A DNA stretch of 64,000 nucleotides from Bacillus pinisoli (GTDB taxonomy: Bacteria > Bacillota > Bacilli > Bacillales > SA4), in assembly GCF_023036475.1 (NCBI RefSeq), contig NZ_JAJQKI010000005.1, positions 185,636-249,635 on the forward strand, read 5' to 3'. The notes under the pieces were generated by a model. The model ran no database searches and was not told the origin of the DNA. It worked only from the letters and a program-made list of their open reading frames with translations. Made by a program: the position numbers and the translations under genes. Below, one piece after another: positions 8,285 through 16,337 of the stretch (positions are counted from its first letter, which is position 1; each line of letters opens with the position of its first letter).

Positions 8285-8320
8285 GCGTACTAAATCGCCT
8301 ATGATTTGGTACGCTTGTTT
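8285..8320. terminator. Subterminal hairpin of cassette 2, terminator of the small membrane gene
   Basis: GCGTACTAAATC pairs with GATTTGGTACGC and is followed by a T-rich run. It is homologous in position to the hairpin of cassette 1. Confidence 0.55.
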
Positions 8321-8402
8321 TTATTGTTATTTCAATGTTTTAATAGTCTTGCACTAATATTAACAACTGAGTTAGCACCTCTTTTAAAAGTAGTTCTAAT
8401 TT

Positions 8403-8660
8403 CTATGTTGTTTTATCAATTATTTTATTCTCTGCTTTTTTTGACCAAATGTAAACAGTTAAGCCCACCAAACCCCATATGACCAAGTAAGATATATACA
8501 GATTACTTGTAATATGATAAAACAATAGTCCAATTACGGGTAATACACTAAATATATTTCCAAGCCACCAGACTACCACTAGAATATGTGCTTCAAATAT
8601 AGTTAATATTAGAAAACCAGTTAGAAATAAAAGGTGTAAAATTATTTTAGCTAACTTCAT
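8403..8660 (-). CDS. Small membrane protein, unknown function
   Basis: An 85-residue protein with hydrophobic segments at about residues 5-25, 30-45 and 50-70, ending in a short basic tail (SKKAENK). It starts at the ATG at 8660, which has AAAGGAGG seven bases upstream. It is the only gene of mobile cassette 2 and is transcribed towards the left end. I do not recognise a family. Confidence 0.55.
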   Translation of the reverse strand: MKLAKIILHLLFLTGFLILTIFEAHILVVVWWLGNIFSVLPVIGLLFYHITSNLYISYLVIWGLVGLTVYIWSKKAENKIIDKTT

Positions 8661-8842
8661 ATCATATCCTCCTTTATTACATATATTAATCCAATTTATC
8701 ATATATCCTTTATTAAATATATTAATATAATTATACAGGTAAGAGTTTTAAATATTAAAGAGGTAATTAGGGGCAATCATACTACATGTAGATTTTTTTA
8801 TCGAACTAACGGTTAACTCGATAAGGTAAGGGGATATGAGTA

Positions 8843-8877
8843 TAACGCACAGATTTTTTAAAATCTGTGCGTTTTTG
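8843..8877. terminator. Strong bidirectional terminator in cassette 2
   Basis: AACGCACAGATTTT pairs with AAAATCTGTGCGTT and is followed by T5. The stem is perfect. No complete gene reads into it from the left, so it may insulate the cassette from transcription arriving from either side. Confidence 0.7.
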
Positions 8878-8972
8878 TATGCTAATAATAATGTAAATTA
8901 GTTTGTAATAGTATTGTTATATTCACGGTCATTTAACTTGTGAATTCAATTTTCCCTCCCAAAACTGAACCC

Positions 8973-8989
8973 GTTAGATGTACCCAAAG
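8973..8989. repeat. Right target-site duplication of the mobile unit
   Basis: GTTAGATGTACCCAAAG, the partner of 6904-6920. The following AGTTCTTTTTTT (to 8999) is the second half of the interrupted terminator stem of the upstream sensor operon. Confidence 0.65.
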
Positions 8990-9013
8990 TTCTTTTTTTC
9001 TTGTTTATGTGCT

Positions 9014-10078
9014 TTATTCCTCCGCATACCGATATACATCTTCCTCTGAGTGAAAGCCGTCAGCAATAATCGTCTCGTCAATAATTGACTTTTCAACCGC
9101 TATTGGAGAGAGTAAGATTGAAGGTACTTCTATTCTTCCATTGTTTACATGCCTGGTTTCGTTAATGGTTTCTCCTTTTGCGAGTTTGACAGCGATTTCG
9201 GCAGCTGTTTGGGCTAAAATTTTGATTGGTTTATAGACCGTCATCGTCTGTGTCCCTATGACAATTCGCTGCGCTGCTGCTAGATCTGCATCTTGACCGG
9301 CGACTGGTATTTTTCCTGCAAGCCCTTCTTCCTCTAGTGCCTCAATGACGGCGCCTGCTGTTGCGTCATTGGCAGCAATGACTGCATCAATTTGATTATG
9401 ATTGGCGGCTAGTGCTAGCTTCATGTTTGCTTTTGCATTAGCCGGCACCCAATCCTTTGTCCACTGGTCAAATACAACCGTAATATCCCCTTTATCAATG
9501 AGTGGCTGCAGTACTTTAAATACTCCTTTTTTGACCAAATGGGCATTATTGTCCGTTTCGGCACCACCGATGTAGACATATTTCCCTTTAGGAACTAGGT
9601 TCGTTATGACCTTTGCCTGGAGGATCCCAACCTGTTCGTTATCGTATGATACATACATATCTAATTCTGCATTCTTTACTAAACGATCATAGGATAAAAC
9701 TTTAACCCCAACAGAATGTGCTTTTTCAACGATAGCTGCTGTTGACTCTGCGTTATGCGGCACAATAACTAGTAAGTTAATGCCTTGGCTAAGCATCGTT
9801 TCTGCTTGCCATATTTGAAGGGCATCATCACCGTTCGATGCCATGACCATTACTTCCACTCCTAATGCTTCAACTGATTCTTTAAAAAGGTCTCTGTCTT
9901 TGATCCAGCGCTCCTCTTCAAGCGTGTCCATTGCAAATCCGATTTTAATTTTTTCTGACTGTTCATCATTTTGGTGATTGGTGATTGTTAACCTTTCTTC
10001 ACCGCTCTCCTTTGCTTCACAAGCAATAACCATGAGCATAACCATTCCTAAACATATGAGGGAAAGTATCTTTTTCAT
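9014..10078 (-). CDS. xylF: XylF-like sugar-binding lipoprotein in a regulatory operon
   Basis: A 354-residue extracytoplasmic binding protein. Its signal ends in lipobox VIAC (Cys20). Features of the D-xylose-binding XylF group are IGFAMDTLEEERWIKDRD, VLSYDRLV, YVSYDNEQVG, GGAETDNNAHLVKKG and GQDADLAAAQRIV-GTQTMTVYKP. It is the last gene of the sensor operon, 13 bases after the yesN-type gene, and is not next to a permease of its own. It may feed the MmsAB transporter beyond the mobile unit or supply ligand to the sensor. Confidence 0.85.
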   Translation of the reverse strand: MKKILSLICLGMVMLMVIACEAKESGEERLTITNHQNDEQSEKIKIGFAMDTLEEERWIKDRDLFKESVEALGVEVMVMASNGDDALQIWQAETMLSQGINLLVIVPHNAESTAAIVEKAHSVGVKVLSYDRLVKNAELDMYVSYDNEQVGILQAKVITNLVPKGKYVYIGGAETDNNAHLVKKGVFKVLQPLIDKGDITVVFDQWTKDWVPANAKANMKLALAANHNQIDAVIAANDATAGAVIEALEEEGLAGKIPVAGQDADLAAAQRIVIGTQTMTVYKPIKILAQTAAEIAVKLAKGETINETRHVNNGRIEVPSILLSPIAVEKSIIDETIIADGFHSEEDVYRYAEE

Positions 10079-10091
10079 TTACTCCCTCCTT

Positions 10092-11624
10092 TCAACCAAG
10101 TAACTGCTTCCGATACTCTGTTGGTGTGATGTTACACATTTTCCTAAACACTTTGCTAAAGTAGTTTGGATCGTGGTAGCCAACTTCAAATGTGATTTCT
10201 TTTAAGCTCTTTTCTGGATCTCTCATGAGTTTCTTCGCTTTTTCAATCCGACATTCGGTTAAGAAGTGTATATAGTTGATCCCAAGCTGTTCTTTAAAAA
10301 TTTTACTGATATAGATAGGACTTAATCCCACCTCTTTACCAATCATTTCTAAAGAAATATCTTTATGAGCGTTTTCAATAATGTATTTCTTCATTAGTTG
10401 AATCGAATCTGCTTCAAGTTCAGCATGATACTCCTCATAGGATTGCTGAATTTTTGATAGTAAATGATGAGTTTCAGCTCGTAACTGCCTGTAATCTGTT
10501 GCTTGCAAGGAATAAAACGGTATGTCTTGTCCTACACCCATTTCACTTAGGACTTGAGAGGCAATCCAAACAAGCTCCATTACGCGTTGTTGTGCTTGTA
10601 AAAGATGGGTACTTTCTTGCTCTAGGGTATCAATCATTTCTACAAAGCTTTTCCCTATTTCATCCCATTGCCCATTCCGAATATAGTTAAAAAACTGCTG
10701 TTCGTTTTTCTTTGATGTGCTCTCATCAAAGCCTGGGACAAGTGGTGGTACATCATCATAAAATCTGTATTTTACAGGTATTGTTGTATCTCTTGTCGCT
10801 ATTAATGACTCTTGATAGGATTGCCGGATTTGATGTAAGGAGCTATAAACATTGCCAATTCCGATAAACCACGACGAGTTTTGATAGGATTCAGAGATTG
10901 CTAAGATTTCCTTTGCTAACGATGCTGCTTGGTCCCGGAATGACTGATCAGATTTTAGGAATACAATAATGGGTAACTGGCGGCCATATAAGGCTCCAAC
11001 CCAACCACTTTTTGTTTGTCTCAGCTTTTCTCTAATCGTTGTGTAATATGCTTCAGAGCCTAGTGGTAACAATACGTTCATCACGAATTTTTCCTTTGGG
11101 GCCTCCATATCTAAAAGCTCTACTAACTCTTCTAATTGGACATCATGTACATGGTCAAAAATCAGTTGGGTTACAAGATCCGTTTCAAACAAAGACTTAG
11201 CTTTTTGCAATGTGTTTTCTTGATGTTTGCTTTTATTTAACAATCTTTTCTCTGCCTCAATCTCACTCAGCACTTTTCTTACGATCTCCACAATTTCCGA
11301 TGCCTTTGCCGGCTTAACGATATAATCCACAACCCCAAGTTGCATCGCTAAACGCGCATAATCAAAGGTCGCAAAAGCAGTAGCCATAATAAACTTTATG
11401 TGAGGGTTTGTTGGTTTGATGGCTTCTATTGCTTCAAGACCGGTCATTCCTGGCATCTGGATATCCATAAACACTAGATCAGGTTGAAATTCTGTCACGA
11501 TTTCGGTGGCTAGTCTTCCATTCTTAGCCTGTCTGATCACAATATCCGAAAAATTTCTCTCTAAGATGAGCTGCAGTCCATCTCGTTCGACTTGCTCATC
11601 ATCCACGATTAATATTTTCGTCAT
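10092..11624 (-). CDS. Response regulator of the YesN type (REC + AraC HTH)
   Basis: A 510-residue cytosolic transcription factor. Residues 1-120 form a receiver domain with acidic pocket DDE (8-10), phospho-acceptor Asp54 (VFMDIQMPG) and the later VDYIVKPAK lysine. The middle is a variable linker domain. The last ~100 residues are an AraC-type double helix-turn-helix (IGKEVGLSPIYISKIFKEQLG; EITFEVGYHDPNYFSKVFRK). It should be phosphorylated by the adjacent kinase and activate the sugar uptake genes. Its start overlaps the kinase gene by 26 bases, showing translational coupling. Confidence 0.92.
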   Translation of the reverse strand: MTKILIVDDEQVERDGLQLILERNFSDIVIRQAKNGRLATEIVTEFQPDLVFMDIQMPGMTGLEAIEAIKPTNPHIKFIMATAFATFDYARLAMQLGVVDYIVKPAKASEIVEIVRKVLSEIEAEKRLLNKSKHQENTLQKAKSLFETDLVTQLIFDHVHDVQLEELVELLDMEAPKEKFVMNVLLPLGSEAYYTTIREKLRQTKSGWVGALYGRQLPIIVFLKSDQSFRDQAASLAKEILAISESYQNSSWFIGIGNVYSSLHQIRQSYQESLIATRDTTIPVKYRFYDDVPPLVPGFDESTSKKNEQQFFNYIRNGQWDEIGKSFVEMIDTLEQESTHLLQAQQRVMELVWIASQVLSEMGVGQDIPFYSLQATDYRQLRAETHHLLSKIQQSYEEYHAELEADSIQLMKKYIIENAHKDISLEMIGKEVGLSPIYISKIFKEQLGINYIHFLTECRIEKAKKLMRDPEKSLKEITFEVGYHDPNYFSKVFRKMCNITPTEYRKQLLG

Positions 11625-13065
11625 GATTATTAGATCCCCTCTCTTTTAGAATATGAATGACTACTTTTGTACCGAATCCCTCACGGCTTTTAATCTTGAT
11701 TACATCATCTCTACCATTGAAAAGGCGGAGACGCTTCACTACATTGCTTAAGCCTATTCCTGTAGAATGTCCTTCTCCCTGATCAAGCCGTTCCTCCAAG
11801 ATCTGCTTAATTTTCTCATCTGTCATACCAGGTCCATCATCTTCTACCTCAATGGTCACTCGGTCTCCCTCATCTTTAATTCGAAACGAGATGACACCAC
11901 CTTCTTCTTCCGGTTCAACCGCATATATGACAGCATTTTCTACAATAGGCTGAAGAGTAAGTCCCGGAATCTCAATACCTAGGCAAGTTTGATCTATTTC
12001 TGAATGAAACGTGAGCCGGTCTGTATATCTCGCTTTTTGAATGTCTATATATTGCTGTAACACTCTGACCTCATCAAAAAGAGTCATCGTTTTGTCGAGA
12101 TGCTTCAAGTTATAACGCAATAAGCCCGCCACGTTAACGAGCAAATCACTCGTTTCTTCAGACCCTTCCATATACGCTTTTTTTGATAACGTATTGAGCG
12201 TATTAAATAGGAAATGCGGATTAATTTGACTTTGTAAACTTTTAAGCTGACTTTCTTTTAAAAGTAGCTTACTTTGCTGCAATTCTTTTTCCAATTGTGC
12301 TTTTTGTTGAATTTCTAATATTAGATTATTTATATTGACTCTCATCCGCTCTAGCGTCTTAGCTAAGAATGAGATTTCATCATTGGATTCAACTTCGATT
12401 TCTAGATCAAACCTTCCTTTTGAGATCTCACTTGCTGCTTTTGTTAGCTTCGCCACTGGCTTTGTAATACGACGTGAGAACCAATAGGTGAATAACAGAA
12501 GAAAGACCGAGATTAATAGTAATAATAAAATTCCAAGCTGTTTTAGTTCTTCTGATTGATCAATCATCCCTCTGTAAAAACGGTCATATGTCTTGATTTC
12601 TGTGTCAATTAAAGTAAGCGTCATTTCCGAAATATAGTTTGAGATATGTGTCGCTTCTGTAAAGGCCTGGTTTGAATTCTCGGTATCTGCTTCAGAATGA
12701 AAGAATATGGAACGGTCAATCATTTCAACAAGACTATCTATCAAGTTGATATAGTTTGTCATGGCTAGTTCATTCTCGACATGCTTAGAATCGACAACCT
12801 CTTCTTTCATCCTTTCTATTTCTTGTTTCTTTTGGTCAATGATTGACATACTTTCAGGAGAAGGAGCGATGATATAGTTATTTAAGGCCGTTACTATTTG
12901 CTGACTTGTACTCGTCACTTCGTTCATAACCAGATAGCGTTCTAAAATATCATTATATTGATTTTGCATTTTTTGATTATAGTAAATGAGTGAAGTCCAG
13001 CTTGCTGCCATTATAAAGAGGACACTGAGAGCTAGAACTAATATTTTCTTCTGGATACTATTCAT
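11599..13065 (-). CDS. Sensor histidine kinase of the YesM/LytS type
   Basis: A 488-residue membrane kinase. Residues 7-29 form the first membrane helix, about 30-177 an extracytoplasmic, largely helical sensor region, and 178-197 the second membrane helix. A HAMP linker and coiled coil (about 198-275) precede the LytS-type phosphorylation motif SQINPHFLFNTL, with phospho-His284, and a C-terminal HATPase with GIGLSNV and GFGTKV motifs. Its start overlaps the sugar-binding sensor gene by 8 bases. In Clostridium beijerinckii a XylFII-LytS complex senses xylose in this way; the same arrangement here is inference. Confidence 0.92.
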   Translation of the reverse strand: MNSIQKKILVLALSVLFIMAASWTSLIYYNQKMQNQYNDILERYLVMNEVTSTSQQIVTALNNYIIAPSPESMSIIDQKKQEIERMKEEVVDSKHVENELAMTNYINLIDSLVEMIDRSIFFHSEADTENSNQAFTEATHISNYISEMTLTLIDTEIKTYDRFYRGMIDQSEELKQLGILLLLLISVFLLLFTYWFSRRITKPVAKLTKAASEISKGRFDLEIEVESNDEISFLAKTLERMRVNINNLILEIQQKAQLEKELQQSKLLLKESQLKSLQSQINPHFLFNTLNTLSKKAYMEGSEETSDLLVNVAGLLRYNLKHLDKTMTLFDEVRVLQQYIDIQKARYTDRLTFHSEIDQTCLGIEIPGLTLQPIVENAVIYAVEPEEEGGVISFRIKDEGDRVTIEVEDDGPGMTDEKIKQILEERLDQGEGHSTGIGLSNVVKRLRLFNGRDDVIKIKSREGFGTKVVIHILKERGSNNHDENINRG

Positions 13066-14038
13066 GATTGAGATCCACCTGTTTGACCATTTCGATATTT
13101 GTAAGATACCCTTCTAATTGGAGTGGAACCATTTCCTCGTTTAGCCACTTCATCATGAGTGCCACACTAATTTCGCCCATTCTTTCTGGAGATTGCTCAA
13201 TCATCCCATCCATTTTCCCTTGTTTCAGAAGAGATGTGGATACAGGATGGTCATCAAACGAATAGATGTAATATGGTTCCACGTTTGAACGTCTCTCGAT
13301 TTCTTCAATCATATGCCCAGCAAAGCTTGCATCAACGGTAACAAAAGCTTCCGTATTGGGATTCCGATTTAGAATGTCTTTTGTCGTAGCGATTACTTCT
13401 TCTCGTGTTTGTCCGGTTAATACCTCAACCAGCTCTACTTTCGGATAAAACTGAAGAACGTCTTTTATTCCTCTTAACCGTTCTGTTTGGTAATATTCTT
13501 GCCCCTTGTTTAATAAGATGACCACTTCTCCAGCTATCCCCATATCTTGAATCAGCTGTTTGCCAATGAGGCTACCTGCCTCGTACTGATCAGAACCGAC
13601 ATACGTTCTACGGATACTTTCTGTCATTGGTACATCATTTGCCACGGTTATGATTGGAATTCCGTATGAAGCCGCTTTCACTTTTGTCAGCTCTTTAAAC
13701 TCGGGTGTATCTAACCCTTGAACGATTATTCCATCGACCTTGGAATAGATCGCAATATCTATTTGCTTTAAGAAATCTTGATTTTCACCGTAGCTCCCCC
13801 ATACTTCTAGTCGAGCTCCATCCTTTTCGGCTTGCCTTTTAGCCCCTTCACTCACCTTGTCCCAAAAAGGCGTATCCAAGCCACGTGTAATTAACACAAT
13901 TCGATTGGCGATTTGTTCCTGATTAGACTTTTCCGGCAACTGCCAATCAGAACGGAACACATGAAGGGCTGATTCAAATGTAAAATAAGAAAGAATGATA
14001 CATATAAACACAATGACTACGGTCACAACACGTCGCAT
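13058..14038 (-). CDS. Membrane-anchored sugar-binding sensor protein (XylFII-like)
   Basis: A 326-residue Peripla_BP_4 protein. I start it at the ATG at 14038 (MRRVVTVVIVF), which has AAAGGAG upstream; an in-frame start 57 codons further up has no site and an implausible N-terminus. Residues 2-22 form one hydrophobic segment without a lipobox cysteine, so it is probably membrane-anchored. Ligand-fold motifs are VLITRGLDTPFWDKVSEGA, DGIIVQGLD, YVGSDQYEAGSLIG and YIYSFDDHP. It is the first gene of the operon and overlaps the kinase gene, as expected for a partner of the kinase's outer domain. Confidence 0.85.
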   Translation of the reverse strand: MRRVVTVVIVFICIILSYFTFESALHVFRSDWQLPEKSNQEQIANRIVLITRGLDTPFWDKVSEGAKRQAEKDGARLEVWGSYGENQDFLKQIDIAIYSKVDGIIVQGLDTPEFKELTKVKAASYGIPIITVANDVPMTESIRRTYVGSDQYEAGSLIGKQLIQDMGIAGEVVILLNKGQEYYQTERLRGIKDVLQFYPKVELVEVLTGQTREEVIATTKDILNRNPNTEAFVTVDASFAGHMIEEIERRSNVEPYYIYSFDDHPVSTSLLKQGKMDGMIEQSPERMGEISVALMMKWLNEEMVPLQLEGYLTNIEMVKQVDLNHE

Positions 14039-14074
14039 GTGGAGTAACTCCTTTACGTTCCTAAACTTTTCTTT

Positions 14075-14080
14075 ATTATA
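14075..14080 (-). promoter_or_regulatory. Candidate -10 of the sensor operon
   Basis: A perfect TATAAT on the minus strand lies 37 bases upstream of the sensor gene start. No convincing -35 is seen, which would suit an activated promoter. Confidence 0.35.
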
Positions 14081-14151
14081 GCAGAAGGAAGATTGGAATG
14101 GTTGTGTTGAAAATGGTTCATTCAAATGGATTAGATCAGCATGACATGAGA

Positions 14152-14181
14152 AAAAGCATGGATGATCCCATGCTTTTTTTA
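14152..14181. terminator. Terminator next to the ugd remnant
   Basis: AAAAAGCATGG pairs with CCATGCTTTTT and has T or A tracts on both sides, so it can act in both directions. It isolates the sensor operon promoter from upstream transcription. Confidence 0.65.
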
Positions 14182-14186
14182 GACAA

Positions 14187-14405
14187 TTATTTATTAGCCA
14201 GAAATGCATATTTAATCATTTCGGCACTTTCAATGACTGGAATACTAAAAGGGTGATAGATAGCTTCTAGGCTGTCGGCAGCTTCTTGGTTTGCTGCGCC
14301 TATTACAATTCGGTCACCGTAGAATTTGTCATGAATGGCTGAACCTTCACGTAAGAATTCTGGATTAGAAACAATATCTATTTGGAAATCACTTCGTTTA
14401 TAGAG
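14187..14405 (-). pseudogene. Remnant of a UDP-glucose 6-dehydrogenase gene
   Basis: Translation of this stretch gives IDIVSNPEFLREGSAIHDKF, then GDRIVIGAAN and SAEMIKYAFLANK before a stop codon. These are hallmarks of the middle of Ugd/TuaD proteins (SNPEFLREGSA...GDRIVIG...SAEMIKY). There is no start codon or N-terminal Rossmann domain, the sequence after the active-site lysine is shortened, and the cysteine domain is missing. It is a decayed fragment of about 70 codons out of roughly 440. Confidence 0.8.
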
Positions 14406-14464
14406 GTTACGTATTTGTTAAAAACAAAAAAGTGGAGTAGGCCGTCGTCAGGTAGAAAATCTCG

Positions 14465-14580
14465 TTTTCGTGGAATAATGAGATGAAAGTGTGAAATAAC
14501 GTATGAACCTTTTGAAATAATAAATCTTTTCGTGGAATAGTCGATAAAAAAGCCGAAATAACTAATATTTTCGTGGAATC
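14465..14580. repeat. Array of imperfect ~20-21-bp repeats (TGRAATA type)
   Basis: Six units beginning TGGAATA, TGAAATAA, TGAAATAA, TGGAATAG, CGAAATAA, TGGAATC follow each other at 20-21-bp steps, with TTTTCG before several of them. An open reading frame across it on the minus strand has low complexity and I do not consider it a gene. Similar-period arrays occur at 171-212, 41640-41755 and 54910-54950. Confidence 0.6.
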
Positions 14581-14587
14581 AACAAAT

Positions 14588-14622
14588 GAAAAGAGAACTG
14601 CCCCCTTTTTAGGATGCAGTTC
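14588..14622 (-). terminator. Terminator after the NlpC/P60 gene
   Basis: GAACTGC pairs with GCAGTTC and is followed on the minus strand by TCTTTTC. Confidence 0.65.
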
Positions 14623-14632
14623 CTTGTCCATT

Positions 14633-15079
14633 CTATATTTTTTTGGCACCTAGGTAACGTTTTTTGTAGTAGCTATCGGTTAATTTACTAATCATGACTC
14701 CTTTTGAGGAACTTGCATGAATAAAGCTGTTGTTTCCTATATAGATTCCAGCGTGAGAAGGTCCCTTTTTATACGTTTGGAAGAAAACAAGATCACCGAC
14801 TTTGGGAGCTTTCACTGATTTACCAGCCTTCCACATATCTGCAGCTGTTCGTGGTAGCTTCTTGCCACTGCTATTGAATACATATCCGATAAAACCACTG
14901 CAATCAAAACCTTTAGTCGTTGTTCCACCAAAACGGTATGGAGTTCCGACTAGTGATTTACCTACTTTAATTAATTGATCGGCTTGTGTTCCTTTTGTAG
15001 CTGCTGCTGCAGAATTGGGTTGTACATTTATAGTAAATACGATTAGTGTTATTGTTAATAAGATTAGAATTTTTTTCAT
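14633..15079 (-). CDS. Secreted NlpC/P60 endopeptidase
   Basis: A 148-residue exported peptidoglycan hydrolase that should cut peptide stems in the wall, usually D-Glu-meso-DAP bonds in this family. It has a signal peptide (about residues 1-26, ending in NSAAAA) and a single NlpC/P60 domain with catalytic Cys60 (GFDCSGF), His109 (SHAGIYIG) and His121. There are no LysM or SH3 wall-binding modules, so it is a minimal form. It is monocistronic with a terminator and is divergent from the LytR-type gene. Confidence 0.88.
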   Translation of the reverse strand: MKKILILLTITLIVFTINVQPNSAAAATKGTQADQLIKVGKSLVGTPYRFGGTTTKGFDCSGFIGYVFNSSGKKLPRTAADMWKAGKSVKAPKVGDLVFFQTYKKGPSHAGIYIGNNSFIHASSSKGVMISKLTDSYYKKRYLGAKKI

Positions 15080-15240
15080 GATTTAGCTTCTCCTATGTAA
15101 CCTTTTTGAATTGTCAGAAAACTTATGAATTTATTATATCAAGATTAATAGAGAAGTAGAATTACAGGTTTGTAACATTTTCAGATAATTATTACAATTT
15201 TGTAACAATAAGTCGAACTTATTTTGTACTTTTACAAATA

Positions 15241-15269
15241 TTGACTATACTATTGGAAGCTGATAGATT
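15241..15269 (+). promoter_or_regulatory. Candidate promoter of the LCP gene
   Basis: TTGACT (15241-15246) and TAGATT (15264-15269) are separated by 17 bases, about 30 bases before the start codon. The -10 is weak. Confidence 0.35.
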
Positions 15270-15299
15270 TTGAATAACTATACTAAATGAGGTTATAAA

Positions 15300-16238
15300 A
15301 TGAGAGAACAATTGAGACCAAAGAAAAAAACTAAAAGAAAATGGCTTTGGATTACCCTTTCTACGATAGGCGCTTTACTGATTGGTGTCGCCGTTTATGC
15401 CTATTCTATCTACTCCTCTGTTGAACAAGCTGCTGGTCAAATGTATGAACAGCCGACACGTGAGTTTTCAGTTAAACGAATAGAGAAAATTGATTATGCT
15501 GAAAAAGATCCTATCTCTATTTTAATCATGGGAGTTGATGAACGAACCGGTGATCGTGGGCGATCTGATACCATGATTGTGATGACGGTGAATTCTAACA
15601 CTCAGTCTATGAAGATGGTCAGTATTCCTCGTGACACTCGAACAGAGATTATTGGGAAAGGTAAGCTTGATAAAATTAATCATGCTTATGCATTTGGTGG
15701 TACGGATATGGCTGTTAATACCGTCGAACATTTTTTAGACATTCCGATCGATCATTACATAAAGGTAAACATGGAAAGTTTTAAAGAAATTGTTGATGCG
15801 GTTGGCGGAGTTACGGTTCATAATCCATTCAAATTTACCGATGGTGGTTACACTTTTGAAGAAGGAGAAATTAGTCTTGATGGAGCACAAGCTCTCGCGT
15901 ATTCAAGAATGAGGTATCAAGACCCAAGAGGCGACTTTGGCCGCCAGGATCGCCAAAAGCAAATTATACTCGCTATTATTCAAAAGGGAGCTAGCTTTTC
16001 TTCACTAAATAAGTTTGATGATGTGTTAACCATTTTAGGAGGCAATGTTAAAACCGATTTAACCTTCGACCAAATGGTGGATATTCAGGCTAATTATAAA
16101 GAAGCTCGTCACAACCTCGAGCAGTTCCAGATTAGTGGCAGTGGGGACACCATTAATGGTGTGTACTACTATATTGTTCCGGATGAAGAGCGTTTGAGTT
16201 TGTCCGGTAAGTTAAAAGAGCATTTAGAGCTTAACTAA
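15300..16238 (+). CDS. LytR-CpsA-Psr family wall-polymer ligase
   Basis: A 312-residue LCP protein (TagU/LytR group), which attaches wall teichoic acids or other polymers from undecaprenyl-phosphate carriers to peptidoglycan. It has a basic cytosolic N-terminus, one membrane helix (about residues 17-37) and an outer LCP domain. Typical motifs are ILIMGVDERTGDRGRSDTMIVM, SIPRDTR, KINHAYAFGG, VGGVTV and SRMRYQDPRGDFGRQDRQK, which include the arginines and aspartates that hold the lipid phosphate. It is monocistronic with its own terminator. Confidence 0.92.
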   Translation: MREQLRPKKKTKRKWLWITLSTIGALLIGVAVYAYSIYSSVEQAAGQMYEQPTREFSVKRIEKIDYAEKDPISILIMGVDERTGDRGRSDTMIVMTVNSNTQSMKMVSIPRDTRTEIIGKGKLDKINHAYAFGGTDMAVNTVEHFLDIPIDHYIKVNMESFKEIVDAVGGVTVHNPFKFTDGGYTFEEGEISLDGAQALAYSRMRYQDPRGDFGRQDRQKQIILAIIQKGASFSSLNKFDDVLTILGGNVKTDLTFDQMVDIQANYKEARHNLEQFQISGSGDTINGVYYYIVPDEERLSLSGKLKEHLELN

Positions 16239-16243
16239 GAGAA

Positions 16244-16274
16244 CCGGAGACTGTTTAATAGTCTCCGGATTTTC
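16244..16274 (+). terminator. Terminator after the LCP gene
   Basis: CCGGAGACT pairs with AGTCTCCGG, with a 7-base loop and ATTTTCGTT after it. Confidence 0.75.
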
Positions 16275-16337
16275 GTTATGTTGCATAATTATCCTAAAAC
16301 AGCTAACTATAAGAAAAAACTCCCAGGTGGCACATCC

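Larger units (their letters stand above)
8241..8972. mobile_element. Passenger cassette 2 (small membrane protein), no transposase
   Basis: A 732-bp segment starting GGGTTCCGTTTGTGAAGAGA and ending with an inverted copy (GGGTTCAGTTTTGGGAGGGA on the other strand). It abuts cassette 1 through a 17-base linker (8224-8240, which has GTTA...TAAC symmetry). Only the outermost ends of the pair are flanked by the matching 17-bp duplications, so 6922-8972 probably moved as one 2.05-kb unit. Confidence 0.55.

Noticed and set aside
8241..8972. Integron attC-type gene cassette
   Set aside because: No integrase and no attC core (GTTRRRY pairs in the right layout); the terminal inverted repeats and target duplications point to an IS-like mechanism instead.
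14465..14580. Possible CRISPR array
   Set aside because: Units are 20-21 bp with no distinct spacers and no cas genes nearby; cores vary.
14407..14649. 80-codon frame on the minus strand
   Set aside because: It spans the phased repeat array and the terminator of the NlpC gene, has no ribosome binding site and has low-complexity composition.
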